Source of the DNA: Flavobacterium soyangense
GTDB taxonomy: Bacteria > Bacteroidota > Bacteroidia > Flavobacteriales > Flavobacteriaceae
Assembly (NCBI RefSeq): GCF_015277675.1
Contig: NZ_JADHEC010000019.1
Location: 1-64,000, forward strand
Length of the DNA: 64,000 nucleotides
Direction of reading: 5' to 3'
A program made the translations under genes and the position numbers. Positions 25,432 through 35,024 of this stretch are shown one piece after another; the first letter of the stretch is position 1, and every line of letters starts with the position of its first letter. The notes below the pieces were generated by a model. It was not told where the DNA came from, made no database searches, and saw only the letters and a program-made list of their open reading frames with translations.

Positions 25432-26322
25432 TTAACTCAGATTATTCATAAATTTCGTAATTTCTTCCTTTGTTATTTTTGGATTTGCTCCTTCATTACT
25501 TGCTACCAAAGCGCCTAATGCACAAGCAAAATCTATCGCCTTTTGAGGTTCTTCATTCGTTAATAATTTACTTAATAATCCAGCAAGAAAAGAATCTCCG
25601 GCTCCAACCGTATCAGCAACCTCTATTTTATATCCACTATTGTAATACATATCCCCTTTATAATACAAAACAGCTCCCTGATTTCCTTTTGTTACACAAA
25701 TGCTTTTTGCTTTAGTTTGTTCTGCAATAAAAAGTATATTCTGTTCCAATGAATGAAAAGGAGAATTTAGATATTCGCTTATTTCATACAATTCATTATC
25801 ATTAAATTTAATAAAATCAGACTGCTTGATTAGACTAATAAGCAATTCTTTTGTATAAAAAGGCGCACGCAAATTGACATCAAATATCTTATATTTTGCT
25901 ATTTTCAAAAGACTCAACAAGGTTTTATATGAAATTTCATCCCTGCAAACTAGACTTCCAAAAACTAAAGCATCTGAATTTTTTACAGCCTTTTTAGCTT
26001 CAGAAGTAATTTCGATTTCATCCCAAGCCACCGGATAAATAATGGTATAAGTAGCCGATCCTTTTTTGTCTAATTGAACTAGAACTTCACCAGTAGAATA
26101 AGTTCCGTCAATTTGAATAGTATCTGTAGAAACATTATTTGCTTGAATAAATGCTATTAATTCTTTTCCGATTTTATCATTCCCTACTCGGCTAATAATT
26201 TGGGCATTAATTCCTAATGAAGCTAATCGCAAAGCCACGTTCAAAGGTGCACCACCAATTTTTTTATGTGTTGGAAAAACATCATATAAAACTTCTCCAA
26301 AACAAACTACATTCGTTTTCAT
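25432..26322 (-). CDS. PfkB-family carbohydrate kinase (probable fructokinase)
   Basis: A protein of 296 residues. It has the N-terminal GG motif (KIGGAPLNVALRLASLG) and the C-terminal catalytic DTVGAGDSFLAGLL, in which the Asp activates the sugar. Its length and the opening CFGEVLYDVFP resemble fructokinases. It is last in the operon GH32 - sugar porter - PfkB (2 bp from the porter gene). It would phosphorylate fructose released by the GH32 enzyme to fructose 6-phosphate in the cytoplasm. A second PfkB protein is encoded at 47040-47969. Confidence 0.85.
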   Translation of the reverse strand: MKTNVVCFGEVLYDVFPTHKKIGGAPLNVALRLASLGINAQIISRVGNDKIGKELIAFIQANNVSTDTIQIDGTYSTGEVLVQLDKKGSATYTIIYPVAWDEIEITSEAKKAVKNSDALVFGSLVCRDEISYKTLLSLLKIAKYKIFDVNLRAPFYTKELLISLIKQSDFIKFNDNELYEISEYLNSPFHSLEQNILFIAEQTKAKSICVTKGNQGAVLYYKGDMYYNSGYKIEVADTVGAGDSFLAGLLSKLLTNEEPQKAIDFACALGALVASNEGANPKITKEEITKFMNNLS

Positions 26323-26324
26323 AA

Positions 26325-27653
26325 TTATTCGTTATTTGACAGACTTTTTGATAATTCTTCTAATGTTCTTCCTTTCGTTTCGGGCATTTTGAAGTAAACC
26401 CAAAGTAATTGGAAAACCATCATAATACAGAAAATGCTAAATACAGTAGTTGTTCCAATTTGTTTGAATAAAAACGGAATAAATGACGGAATTAAAGCCG
26501 CCAAAACCCAGTGAACTGAAGTCCCGAAAGAAGTTCCGGCCGCTCGAAGTTTATTGGGGAATAATTCAGAAATAAATACCCAAATTACAGCTCCTTGACC
26601 TATTGCGTGAGAGGCAATAAACAAGAAAAAAAACAAAGGAATTGCCATCCCTTTCCATTCAAAATGAAATGCTGTGGTCACTAATCCCAAAGAAATAATA
26701 TAACCTACGGAGCCAATATACATAAGGGTTTTGCGCCCAAATTTATCAATTAATGAAATCCCAATCATTGTAAATAGTAGATTGATAATTCCAATACCGA
26801 TACTACTCAAAAACGATGCAGATTTCTCTAATCCAGCTAATTCGAATATTCGTGGAGCATAATATAAAAAAGCATTAATTCCGGAAAACTGATGAAAAAA
26901 AGCGATGAAAAAAGCCAATAATAATGGTTTTTTATACTTTTTCATAAAAATAGATTCCTCTTTAACTTCCTGTGACATTTCATTTACTATAGCCCGAATT
27001 TCAGACTCAATTTCGGCTTCAGTACGAATTTGGTTTAAAATTGCCACAGCTTTTTTACGATCTTTTTTATACTCTAAAATCCAACGCGGGCTTTCTGGAA
27101 TTCCAAAGACTAGAAGCGTATAAACAAAAGAAGGAAAAGCTTGTATTCCTAGCATCCAACGCCAAGAATTTTCACCTATATCTCGTAAATAATAGTTAGA
27201 TGTAAAGGCAATGAGAATCCCAAAAACAATGTTGAATTGGTATAAAGCGACCAATTTTCCTCTGTCTTTAGCTGGAGCAATTTCAGAAACATAAGTTGGC
27301 GCAGCAATAGTTGAGGCTCCAATTCCTATTCCTCCAATAAATCGAAAAATCGAAAAGAAGATTGGATTATTTGCAAATGCGGTTCCAATTGAAGATGCAA
27401 AAAACAATAATCCGATGATAATTAATGTCTTTTTTCTACCCAGAATATTCGTTGGAAAAGACCCAAAAATAGCACCAATAACGGTTCCCCATAATGCAGA
27501 TGACATAACCACTAATCCATGAAATAAATCTGAGGAACCCCATAATTGTTGCAGTTGTTTATCCGCACCCGAAATTACAACGGTGTCAAAGCCAAATAGA
27601 AAGCCTGCAAAAGCAACGATAATTGACCAATAAAGTATTTTGCTGTTTTTCAT
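26325..27653 (-). CDS. MFS sugar porter (SP family)
   Basis: A protein of 442 residues with twelve predicted membrane helices and the sugar-porter signatures: GFDTVVISGAD in helix one, GRKKTL in loop 2-3, RFIGGIGIG in helix four, PESPRWIL after helix six, the QFSGINAFLYY motif in helix seven, DKFGRKTL, and PETKGRTLEEL at the end. It is expected to import a monosaccharide such as fructose or glucose by proton symport. It sits between the GH32 (22 bp upstream) and PfkB (2 bp downstream) genes, which fits uptake of fructose freed in the periplasm. Confidence 0.9.
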   Translation of the reverse strand: MKNSKILYWSIIVAFAGFLFGFDTVVISGADKQLQQLWGSSDLFHGLVVMSSALWGTVIGAIFGSFPTNILGRKKTLIIIGLLFFASSIGTAFANNPIFFSIFRFIGGIGIGASTIAAPTYVSEIAPAKDRGKLVALYQFNIVFGILIAFTSNYYLRDIGENSWRWMLGIQAFPSFVYTLLVFGIPESPRWILEYKKDRKKAVAILNQIRTEAEIESEIRAIVNEMSQEVKEESIFMKKYKKPLLLAFFIAFFHQFSGINAFLYYAPRIFELAGLEKSASFLSSIGIGIINLLFTMIGISLIDKFGRKTLMYIGSVGYIISLGLVTTAFHFEWKGMAIPLFFFLFIASHAIGQGAVIWVFISELFPNKLRAAGTSFGTSVHWVLAALIPSFIPFLFKQIGTTTVFSIFCIMMVFQLLWVYFKMPETKGRTLEELSKSLSNNE

Positions 27654-27675
27654 TTTTTTTTTTTAGTTTAAAGAG

Positions 27676-29247
27676 TTACCAAATTCCTTTGATTTTATGA
27701 ATTGAAATATTTTTTATTTCTTGATTTTCATCAGATTGAATCGTGAGTTTAGTGAATGGCTTTTTAGGGAAAATTTGTTCCGTAAAACTGTAAACACCAC
27801 CATTTAAGAAAATTTCTATTGATGACCAATCTAAAATAATTTGATAATCTATGGTTTCCGAAATAATATTAGGCGTCGCAGTTGTATGAATTGATTTTCC
27901 GAAATTAGGTTCAAAATTCACATTTCCGGAATGTCTTCGGTCAATAGAAAAAGTCTTTTGTTTACCATCATAATTTAGCACTAGAGAATCTTTTACATCA
28001 TTTGAAAAAACCAATTTTAACGTTTTTGCATCCGCACTAAATCCAATTTGGGATTGATTCAGATTATTATAATTGAAAGTCGTCTTTTGTTTTGGTTTTA
28101 AAACCAATAAATTTTTAGAAAAGCCTTTTTCCAATTGTGATTTTAATTGTGCAACTGGAGCATTTTTCAAGACATAATTATTGTTTATTTTAGAAAGCGA
28201 AATTTCTCTAGGAAGCGTCATGGCACTTCTCCAATTTTTCGTTGGCGTATTTCTGGCATACAACCAATTACTCATCCAGCCAATAAAAATTCGCTTATTA
28301 TCCGGCGCATCATTATAGGTTACACCAGCATAATTATCGGCACCATTATCTAACCATTTTGTGTCTTTTTGGTCTGTTTTAAAATTTTTCCCGTCAAAAT
28401 CCCCAACAAAATATTGCGTTCCAGAACCTCCGTTTGGCGCACCTGGATTTACACTTATCAATAAAATCCATTTTTCATCAATCGAGTTTTCGACTTTAAT
28501 TTTAAAAAGATTGGGACATTCCCAAACACCACCGTGAGCACCAATTCCTTTTCCGAATTCACTTTCCAATGTCCAATTAATCAAGTTTTTTGAAGTGTAA
28601 AATTGAGCGTGATCACCGGATACCAATATTAAATTCCAAGTATTTGTTTCTTTGTTCCAAAATACATTTGGATCCCTAAAATCTTTTAAATCAGAGTTTT
28701 CGATAATTGGATTTCCTTGATATTTCGACCAATTTTCTCCTTCATCCAGACTGTAAGCTAATCCTTGTGATTGCGCATTTATTCCTCCTGCTTTTTCAAT
28801 ATCCATATTATGGTACGTATAAACCGCTACCAATGCAGGATTTTTTAAAGTTCCCAATCCCGAAGTATTATTGACATCGACAACTGCACTCCCTGAAAAT
28901 ATATATCCTAATTTATCGGGAAATAATGCGATTTTATGATGTTTCCAATGTATTAAATCAGTACTAGTTGCGTGTCCCCAATGCATTGGTCCCCAAACAA
29001 TATCTTCTGGATAATATTGATAAAATAAATGATAAATTCCTTTATAATATAGCAATCCATTTGGATCATTCATCCATTTTTTTTCTGGTGAAAAATGAAA
29101 TTGTGGGCGAAAAGGCTCCGAATATGTTTTAGACGAATCAGCAACAATTTTTTTGTTCGACAAAATAGAATAATTAAATGTTTGTCCATTTGTATAAACA
29201 GAAAAAAAGAATGTTATGAGAAAAAATATTTTTTTATCAATTATCAT
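27676..29247 (-). CDS. exported GH32 beta-fructosidase (levanase/invertase type)
   Basis: A protein of 523 residues with a signal peptide (about 1-21, ending NGQ). The five-bladed catalytic domain has the nucleophile Asp61 (WMNDPNG), the transition-state stabilizer Asp192 (FRDPNVF) and acid/base Glu243 (WECPNLF). A C-terminal beta-sandwich (about 370-520) completes the family. It should release fructose from sucrose, levan or inulin-type oligosaccharides in the periplasm or at the surface. It is first in the operon with the porter and kinase genes, and its promoter shares operator and 15-mer with the GH13 operon. Confidence 0.92.
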   Translation of the reverse strand: MIIDKKIFFLITFFFSVYTNGQTFNYSILSNKKIVADSSKTYSEPFRPQFHFSPEKKWMNDPNGLLYYKGIYHLFYQYYPEDIVWGPMHWGHATSTDLIHWKHHKIALFPDKLGYIFSGSAVVDVNNTSGLGTLKNPALVAVYTYHNMDIEKAGGINAQSQGLAYSLDEGENWSKYQGNPIIENSDLKDFRDPNVFWNKETNTWNLILVSGDHAQFYTSKNLINWTLESEFGKGIGAHGGVWECPNLFKIKVENSIDEKWILLISVNPGAPNGGSGTQYFVGDFDGKNFKTDQKDTKWLDNGADNYAGVTYNDAPDNKRIFIGWMSNWLYARNTPTKNWRSAMTLPREISLSKINNNYVLKNAPVAQLKSQLEKGFSKNLLVLKPKQKTTFNYNNLNQSQIGFSADAKTLKLVFSNDVKDSLVLNYDGKQKTFSIDRRHSGNVNFEPNFGKSIHTTATPNIISETIDYQIILDWSSIEIFLNGGVYSFTEQIFPKKPFTKLTIQSDENQEIKNISIHKIKGIW

Positions 29248-29267
29248 TTTAAAAATAGAATAGATTG

Positions 29268-29282
29268 ATAAAAATAGAATTC
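29268..29282 (-). promoter_or_regulatory. conserved promoter 15-mer of the GH32 operon
   Basis: Identical to 25166-25180 and again 49 bp from the operator. On the minus strand TTTGG, 19 bp, then TATAAAAA lie between operator and 15-mer and could be the -33/-7 pair. Confidence 0.5.
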
Positions 29283-29330
29283 ATTTTTATACTATTCTGA
29301 ATTTTATTAGCCAAATTGCTTTTGAAGCAT

Positions 29331-29344
29331 CGAAAACGATTTCG
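29331..29344. promoter_or_regulatory. LacI-family operator (near-perfect), between GH32 and GH65
   Basis: CGAAAACGATTTCG differs from the perfect palindrome by one base. It lies between divergent genes and could control both the GH32 operon (minus) and the GH65 gene (plus). Confidence 0.65.
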
Positions 29345-29399
29345 ATTCCTCATTAATGAAACTTATTAGATAAATAAGAATATTGATAAATATTTTGAA

Positions 29400-29407
29400 T
29401 AGGTTTG
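29400..29407 (+). promoter_or_regulatory. -7 element of the GH65 gene
   Basis: TAGGTTTG matches TAnnTTTG, 20 bp before the ATG at 29428. No -33 box was found at 19 bp. Confidence 0.4.
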
Positions 29408-29427
29408 GTTTATTAATTAAAAACATT

Positions 29428-31434
29428 ATGGACTTAAATTTCAAATTATTGCTCTTATTGCTCTTAACGAGCACTTCCTTTATTGGACAAACAAAATCTG
29501 ACGAATGGCATCTAGTTGCTAATTCTCGTGAAAATTATTTTGGTGTAGCCATGGCAAATGGTCAAATAGGAATCGTCACCGATGACACTCCTCTTAAAAC
29601 GAAAGAAATTATTTTAAACGGTGTTTATGAAGGCAGTCCTGAAAATGGGATTAGCCGAATTGTTCGCGGAATAGAATTTTTAAATTTACATTTAAGTATT
29701 GATGGCCAGCAAATTGAATCTTCTACTATTTCTAATTGGAATCAAGTAATTTCGATGAAAGAAGGAATCAGCACTACTTCATTTTCATTCAAAGATTTGG
29801 CAAGCATCAATTATTCTATTCTTGCCAATCGGGCAGTTCCTTATTCGGCGATGGCGATTGTTGAAATCACTCCTTTAAAAGATATTGAAATTCTTGCCAA
29901 TAATTATATGATTGTTCCTGATGAATTAAAAGACGCAAAAAGTCAGTTTCGGGTTTTAAAAGACAATCAATATTTAATGCCCATTTTTGGAACAAAAGCC
30001 AAAACATTAAACGGAAAATATACAGTTTCGGCTTCGACTACCTTCCTTTTTGATGGTCAAAATGAACCTTTAAAACAAACGGGGAATGAAGTTGGTTTTA
30101 CCAAAAAATTATTGAAAGGTCAAAAATATCGTTTTGCAATAGCTGGCGGAATTTGTACTTCAAAAGACATCACAGATCCTTTGAACGAATCCGAAAGGCA
30201 GCCAATTTATGCACTTCAACAAGGAATTGACAATTTAGTAAATCGTCATAAACAGGCTTGGGCAGAATTATGGAATACTGGTGATATTCAAATCGAAGGC
30301 GATCTTGACGCCCAACAACGCATTCGTTTTGCACTCTATAATTTATATTCCTATATCCGTCCGGAAACAAGGCAAAGTATTGCCCCAATGGGATTGTCAT
30401 CTCAAGGTTATAATGGACATATTTTTTGGGATTCTGAACTTTGGATGTATCCAACGCTTTTAGCATTGCAACCCGATATGGCAAAATCCTGTCTAGATTA
30501 TCGTTCAGATAGATTGCAGAAAGCCAAGCAAAAAGCCACAATTTATGGGTATAAAGGCGCAATGTATCCTTGGGAATCTGATGACACTGGAGAAGAAGCA
30601 ACACCAACATGGGCTTTGACAGGAATTTTTGAACAACATATTACAGCTGATGTAGCAATTGCTTTTTGGAATTATTATGCCTTAACACAGGATAAATCTT
30701 GGTTACGAAGCGAATTTAAAGTATTAAAAGAAACTGCCGATTTTTGGGTAAGTCGCGTAGTAAAAAATACAGACGGAAGTTATTCTATTTTGAATGTGGT
30801 TGGCGCTGATGAATATGCCCAACATGTGGATGATAATGCTTTTACTAATGCTTCGGCAATTGAAGCTTTGAAAAATACCATCAAAGCAGCAACTATTTTA
30901 AACGAACCGATTGACCCAAAATGGAAAGACGTTTCAGAAAAATTAGTCATTCATAGAGAAAATGGAATTACACAAAATTACAAAGGGTATAAAGGGCAAA
31001 CCATCAAACAGGCCGATGTGAATTTACTGGCGTATCCTTTACATATTATAACTGATAAAGCTCAAATTGAAAAAGACTTAGATTATTATGTAGAAAAAAT
31101 TGATAAAAAAGATGGCCCTGCTATGGCTTCAGGAGTTTTGTCAGTTTTATATTCAAGATTGGGTGATAGAGAAAAGGCATACACCTATTTTGTAAAATCG
31201 TATTTACCAAACAGCCGACCTCCATTTGGTGTTTTTTCAGAATCGGCCAATAGTAATAATCCTTATTTTGCTACAGGTGCAGGCGCTATGCTTCAAGCCG
31301 TAATTTATGGTTTTGGAGGAGTGGAACAAACGGATAATGGGCTAAAATATAATAAAGGGCTACTGCCTAAAAAATGGAAGTCTTTAAAAATTATAGGACT
31401 TGGAGTTGACAACAAAACGATAACCGTAGAATAG
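29428..31434 (+). CDS. exported GH65 glycoside hydrolase (kojibiose hydrolase-like)
   Basis: A protein of 668 residues from the ATG at 29428, which begins a clear signal peptide (MDLNFKLLLLLLL, cleaved after IGQ). A TTG further upstream at 29383 would only add residues ahead of it. The (alpha/alpha)6 domain has GHIFWDSELWMYP and the general acid Glu462 in NVVGADEY. Near the end, FSESANSNNPYF carries Glu605 where GH65 phosphorylases have a phosphate-binding site. A Glu there is the general base of the Flavobacterium kojibiose hydrolase, so this is probably a hydrolase. Likely substrates are alpha-linked gluco-disaccharides in the periplasm. Confidence 0.85.
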   Translation: MDLNFKLLLLLLLTSTSFIGQTKSDEWHLVANSRENYFGVAMANGQIGIVTDDTPLKTKEIILNGVYEGSPENGISRIVRGIEFLNLHLSIDGQQIESSTISNWNQVISMKEGISTTSFSFKDLASINYSILANRAVPYSAMAIVEITPLKDIEILANNYMIVPDELKDAKSQFRVLKDNQYLMPIFGTKAKTLNGKYTVSASTTFLFDGQNEPLKQTGNEVGFTKKLLKGQKYRFAIAGGICTSKDITDPLNESERQPIYALQQGIDNLVNRHKQAWAELWNTGDIQIEGDLDAQQRIRFALYNLYSYIRPETRQSIAPMGLSSQGYNGHIFWDSELWMYPTLLALQPDMAKSCLDYRSDRLQKAKQKATIYGYKGAMYPWESDDTGEEATPTWALTGIFEQHITADVAIAFWNYYALTQDKSWLRSEFKVLKETADFWVSRVVKNTDGSYSILNVVGADEYAQHVDDNAFTNASAIEALKNTIKAATILNEPIDPKWKDVSEKLVIHRENGITQNYKGYKGQTIKQADVNLLAYPLHIITDKAQIEKDLDYYVEKIDKKDGPAMASGVLSVLYSRLGDREKAYTYFVKSYLPNSRPPFGVFSESANSNNPYFATGAGAMLQAVIYGFGGVEQTDNGLKYNKGLLPKKWKSLKIIGLGVDNKTITVE

Positions 31435-31450
31435 ATTCTTACATAAGATT

Positions 31451-31511
31451 GCCACAACCTTTAAAAATATATTTATAAGAAAATATTATTTTAGAGTTTG
31501 TGGCTTTTTTT
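31451..31511 (+). terminator. terminator after the GH65 gene
   Basis: GCCACAA at 31451-31457 pairs with TTGTGGC at 31498-31504 across a loop of about 40 nt, followed by seven Ts. Confidence 0.65.
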
Positions 31512-31874
31512 AGTTATTAAGTTAAAAAAATATCTCCATTAACACCTATTTCTTTTAAAAAAATAAGTTTATTGTAAAATAAAACTTACTTAATACTAAT
31601 ATATTTTTTATTTTAAAAAATCAAATTGAGGTTTTCCATATAATTTTATAAGATTTTTATTATTGATAATAAGGCAATTGTAATTTTTAAATGCCAATTT
31701 TATAAAAAATATATAGAAAAATTGAGCAATAGTTTTTGAAAAACTTATACATTTCCTTTTAATCAGTATAATTTATCAAATCATAAAAAATAGGCATATA
31801 AAATTAAATTATGCGTTTTTTTAATTTAAAATAAGTTTACAACCGATAAAATTTTAACAAGGAATTTAAAAAAT

Positions 31875-31888
31875 CGAAAACGTTTTCG
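31875..31888. promoter_or_regulatory. LacI-family operator CGAAAACGTTTTCG (susC)
   Basis: A perfect 14-bp palindrome 56 bp upstream of the -7 element of the susC-like gene. Identical to 25229-25242 and 45624-45637. Confidence 0.75.
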
Positions 31889-31893
31889 TTGCT

Positions 31894-31909
31894 ACTATAA
31901 CGTTATAGT
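31894..31909. promoter_or_regulatory. second palindromic operator ACTATAACGTTATAGT
   Basis: A perfect 16-bp palindrome, also centred on CG, five bases after the first operator (centre to centre 20 bp). Its sequence differs from the first, suggesting a second LacI-type protein. Confidence 0.55.
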
Positions 31910-31943
31910 TTGCGTTTCTTAATATTATCACAAATAAATAGTT

Positions 31944-31951
31944 TATGTTTG
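31944..31951 (+). promoter_or_regulatory. -7 element of the susC-like gene
   Basis: TATGTTTG matches TAnnTTTG, 53 bp before the ATG at 32005. No TTG at 19 bp. Confidence 0.5.
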
Positions 31952-32004
31952 AAAAGTTATTTAAACTAAATAAAAACAATACTAACCAAACTTAATTATT
32001 ACGT

Positions 32005-35000
32005 ATGAAAAACAGTCTACTAAAAGGCTTAATGGTGTTTCTAACGATGCTATTTACGAGTCTGACTTATTCGCAAGATGTGTCAGGAACAGTATCCGAT
32101 TCCAGCGGTCCACTTCCCGGGGCTTCTGTTTTAGTAAAAGGAACAACGAATGGAGCTCAAACCGATTTAGATGGTAAATTTATCATCAGAAATGTAGGGA
32201 CAAATGCAGTTTTAGTTTTTAGTTACATAGGACTAAAATCTCAAGAAATTAATGTAACAGGAAAAAGTAATTTAAAAGTAATTTTAAGTGCTGACAATGC
32301 TGAGTTAAAAGAAGTAATTGTTGTGGGTTACGGTACCGTTAAAAAGAAAGATGCAACTGGAGCAGTAGATCAGATTGGATCAAAAAACTTTGATAACGTG
32401 GCGTCTCCTTCACCAGCACAATTATTAAGAGGTAAAGTTGCCGGTGTTCAAGTTACACAATCTAGTGGTGAGCCAGGAGGAGCGATTTCAGTAAGAGTTC
32501 GTGGTAATTCTTCTATTCGTTCTGGAAATGGACCACTTTACGTTGTTGACGGTGTACCTTTAGATGGTGGAAATGTTTCTGCAGGTGGCGGACTTACATC
32601 CAACAGTGGCGCTCAAGATTTAGGAACGTCAACAGCTAGAAACCCATTAAACTTTATCAATCAAAATGACATTGAAAGCATTAGTGTATTGAAAGACGCT
32701 TCTTCGACTGCAATCTACGGTTCTCGTGGTGCAAATGGGGTAATTGTGATTACAACCAAAAAAGGAAAATCTAATGTACCACAATTGACTTATAGTAGCT
32801 CTGTGAGTTTTAGTAAAAAAGCAGGAGACTTTGGTGTAATGAATGCAGATCAGTTTGTTGCAGCAGGTGGTGACGATAAAGGATCTCGCTCTTACAATTG
32901 GGAAGATGCGGTATTGAGAAATGGATTTTCTACGAATCACGATTTGTCTTTTAGCAAAAGTACTGAGAATTCAAATACAAGATTGTCGTTTGGGGCTTCA
33001 AGTGCTAATGGGATTGTAAAAAATTCTGGTTTAGATAAATATTCTGCCTCATTTTATAACTCAAATGATTATTTTGGAGGAGCTTTAAAAATTGAATCAA
33101 GAGTTATTTATTCTTCATTAAAAGATGAAACTACATTATTGTCTAATAATGCTGGGTATATAGGTAACTTGATTGGTACAGCATTATATTGGAATCCAAC
33201 ATTACCAATTTACAATAATGATGGTACTTATAATGTAATTAGTACTTCCTATTTGAATCCTGTTCAATTATTGAACGCCTATAAAGATTATACAAATACC
33301 AATAAATTGTTGGGAAGTATTAATACTACTTGGAAAATCAATAGTCATTTAAAATACCAATTCTTATTTGGTATAGAAAGCTCGACTTCAAGCAGAAAAG
33401 CACAATTGTTACCTACTATAGAGATTTTGAATACTGCGCAGGCTGTTGTGCCTAAAGCTAAAGATTCTGACCCAACAATTACTAAATATGGTCAGGCATC
33501 GATTGCTAATCAAAATAAATTCAATAAAACATTTGAACACACATTAAATTATAATAACGATTTTGGAGATAACTTTAACCTAGATGCGTTAGTAGGATAT
33601 TCTTATTATGATTATACAGCAGATGGGAATCAGTCTTCCGGAATTGGTTACGATAAATCTCAAACTAATTTGATTGATAATATCGAAGGTGGCCTTCAAA
33701 ATGAATTTAGAGTTTCTTCTTATAGAAACAGAGTGGAATTGCAATCCTATTTTGGAAGAGTAAATGCTACTATATACAAAAAATTAATTCTTACAGGTAC
33801 ATTGAGATCTGATGGTTCTACTAAATTAGGCACGAATAATAAATACGATTATTTTCCTTCTGCCGGTATAGCTTATAAAGTTGTAGCTAACAAAGATGGT
33901 TTGGTAAATGATTTTAAAATTAGAGGAAATTACGGAATTACAGGTAACCAAGAATTTGCACCAAACTCTGCAATTGCAAGAGCATCTTATGGCAACAACG
34001 GTTCTTTAAATTTAGATAGTAATTCTAATGCCGATTTAAAATGGGAAACTACAAAATCTTACGGTGTTGGAGCTGACTTTGGATTTCTTAACAATAGATT
34101 GACAGGTTCATTAGATTATTTCCAAAGAGATACCAAAGATTTGATTTTTCCTGTACCGGCAGCGGCAACACAACCAGGACCACCATCACCACGTTTTAAA
34201 AACTTACCGGGTAACTTAATCAACAAAGGGGTTGAGGTAGCTTTAAGCTATAAAATCATTGATTCAGATAATCTTAAATGGGATATTTCGGGGAATGCTT
34301 CCTTCTTGAAAAATGAAATAACAAATTTTGCTGGATTCATTTCTACTGGTGGATTAAATGGACAAGGTTTATCAGGTGCTTATGCACAAGTAATCACAAA
34401 TGGAAAACCCATATATTCTTACTATTTGTACGAATGGAGAGGGTATGATGCAGCAGGTAACGCTATTTATGCTGATGCAGCAGGTAATGACACTGGATTA
34501 GGGACTGCAGCAAAAAAATTATTAAACAAGCAACCTTTACCAAAAATCAATGTTGGTTTTTCAACAGGATTTAATTACAAAGGATTTGATGCAAGTGCTT
34601 CTTTTTATGGTGCTTTTGGTCACTATATTTACAACAATACCACTAACGCTTATTTCTTTAAAGGAGCTTTCACTGGTGGTAGAAATGTAACTCAGGAAGC
34701 CGCAACATCACCGCAAGCAGCTGGAGACCCAAACTCTCCATCTACTAAATTTCTTGAAAAAGGTGATTTCTTAAGAATGGGTAACTTAACCCTTGGTTAT
34801 ACCGTAGAAGGAAAATTGTTAGAGAAATTAAAAATGAAATCAGCAAGATTTTTTGTAAACGGTTCAAATTTATTTATAATTACTGGCTATTCAGGAACTG
34901 ATCCAGAAGTGGATACTGACAAACAATTGAATGGAGTACCTTCAGCAGGTATAGAGTATTTATCTTATCCAAGAGATAAAAGTGTATCTGTCGGTCTTAA

Positions 35001-35013
35001 CGTAACATTTTAA
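32005..35013 (+). CDS. SusC/RagA-type TonB-dependent outer-membrane transporter
   Basis: A protein of 1002 residues. It has a signal peptide (about 1-23, ending TYSQ), then a carboxypeptidase-regulatory-like domain (about 25-100, DVSGTVSDSSGPLPGASVLVKG), the plug (from EVIVVGYGTVKKKD; LLRGKVAGVQV; LYVVDGVPLDGGN; VLKDASSTAIYGSRGANGVIVITTKKG) and a barrel of 22 strands ending in SVSVGLNVTF. It imports oligosaccharides across the outer membrane using TonB energy, with its SusD partner as lid. The partner gene starts 11 bp after the stop. Two adjacent palindromic operators lie upstream, so it is expected to be repressed without its sugar. Confidence 0.97.
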   Translation: MKNSLLKGLMVFLTMLFTSLTYSQDVSGTVSDSSGPLPGASVLVKGTTNGAQTDLDGKFIIRNVGTNAVLVFSYIGLKSQEINVTGKSNLKVILSADNAELKEVIVVGYGTVKKKDATGAVDQIGSKNFDNVASPSPAQLLRGKVAGVQVTQSSGEPGGAISVRVRGNSSIRSGNGPLYVVDGVPLDGGNVSAGGGLTSNSGAQDLGTSTARNPLNFINQNDIESISVLKDASSTAIYGSRGANGVIVITTKKGKSNVPQLTYSSSVSFSKKAGDFGVMNADQFVAAGGDDKGSRSYNWEDAVLRNGFSTNHDLSFSKSTENSNTRLSFGASSANGIVKNSGLDKYSASFYNSNDYFGGALKIESRVIYSSLKDETTLLSNNAGYIGNLIGTALYWNPTLPIYNNDGTYNVISTSYLNPVQLLNAYKDYTNTNKLLGSINTTWKINSHLKYQFLFGIESSTSSRKAQLLPTIEILNTAQAVVPKAKDSDPTITKYGQASIANQNKFNKTFEHTLNYNNDFGDNFNLDALVGYSYYDYTADGNQSSGIGYDKSQTNLIDNIEGGLQNEFRVSSYRNRVELQSYFGRVNATIYKKLILTGTLRSDGSTKLGTNNKYDYFPSAGIAYKVVANKDGLVNDFKIRGNYGITGNQEFAPNSAIARASYGNNGSLNLDSNSNADLKWETTKSYGVGADFGFLNNRLTGSLDYFQRDTKDLIFPVPAAATQPGPPSPRFKNLPGNLINKGVEVALSYKIIDSDNLKWDISGNASFLKNEITNFAGFISTGGLNGQGLSGAYAQVITNGKPIYSYYLYEWRGYDAAGNAIYADAAGNDTGLGTAAKKLLNKQPLPKINVGFSTGFNYKGFDASASFYGAFGHYIYNNTTNAYFFKGAFTGGRNVTQEAATSPQAAGDPNSPSTKFLEKGDFLRMGNLTLGYTVEGKLLEKLKMKSARFFVNGSNLFIITGYSGTDPEVDTDKQLNGVPSAGIEYLSYPRDKSVSVGLNVTF

Positions 35014-35024
35014 TTAAAAACACG

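Larger units (their letters stand above)
31435..32004. other. 570-bp region upstream of the susC-like gene
   Basis: No gene. It starts with the GH65 terminator (31451-31511), continues as very AT-rich sequence, and ends with two palindromes (31875-31888 and 31894-31909) and a -7 element (31944-31951) of the susC-like gene. Confidence 0.6.

Noticed and set aside
30170..30610. Open frame of 146 codons on the minus strand within the GH65 gene
   Set aside because: Shadow of conserved GH65 coding sequence; no known motif or start signal.
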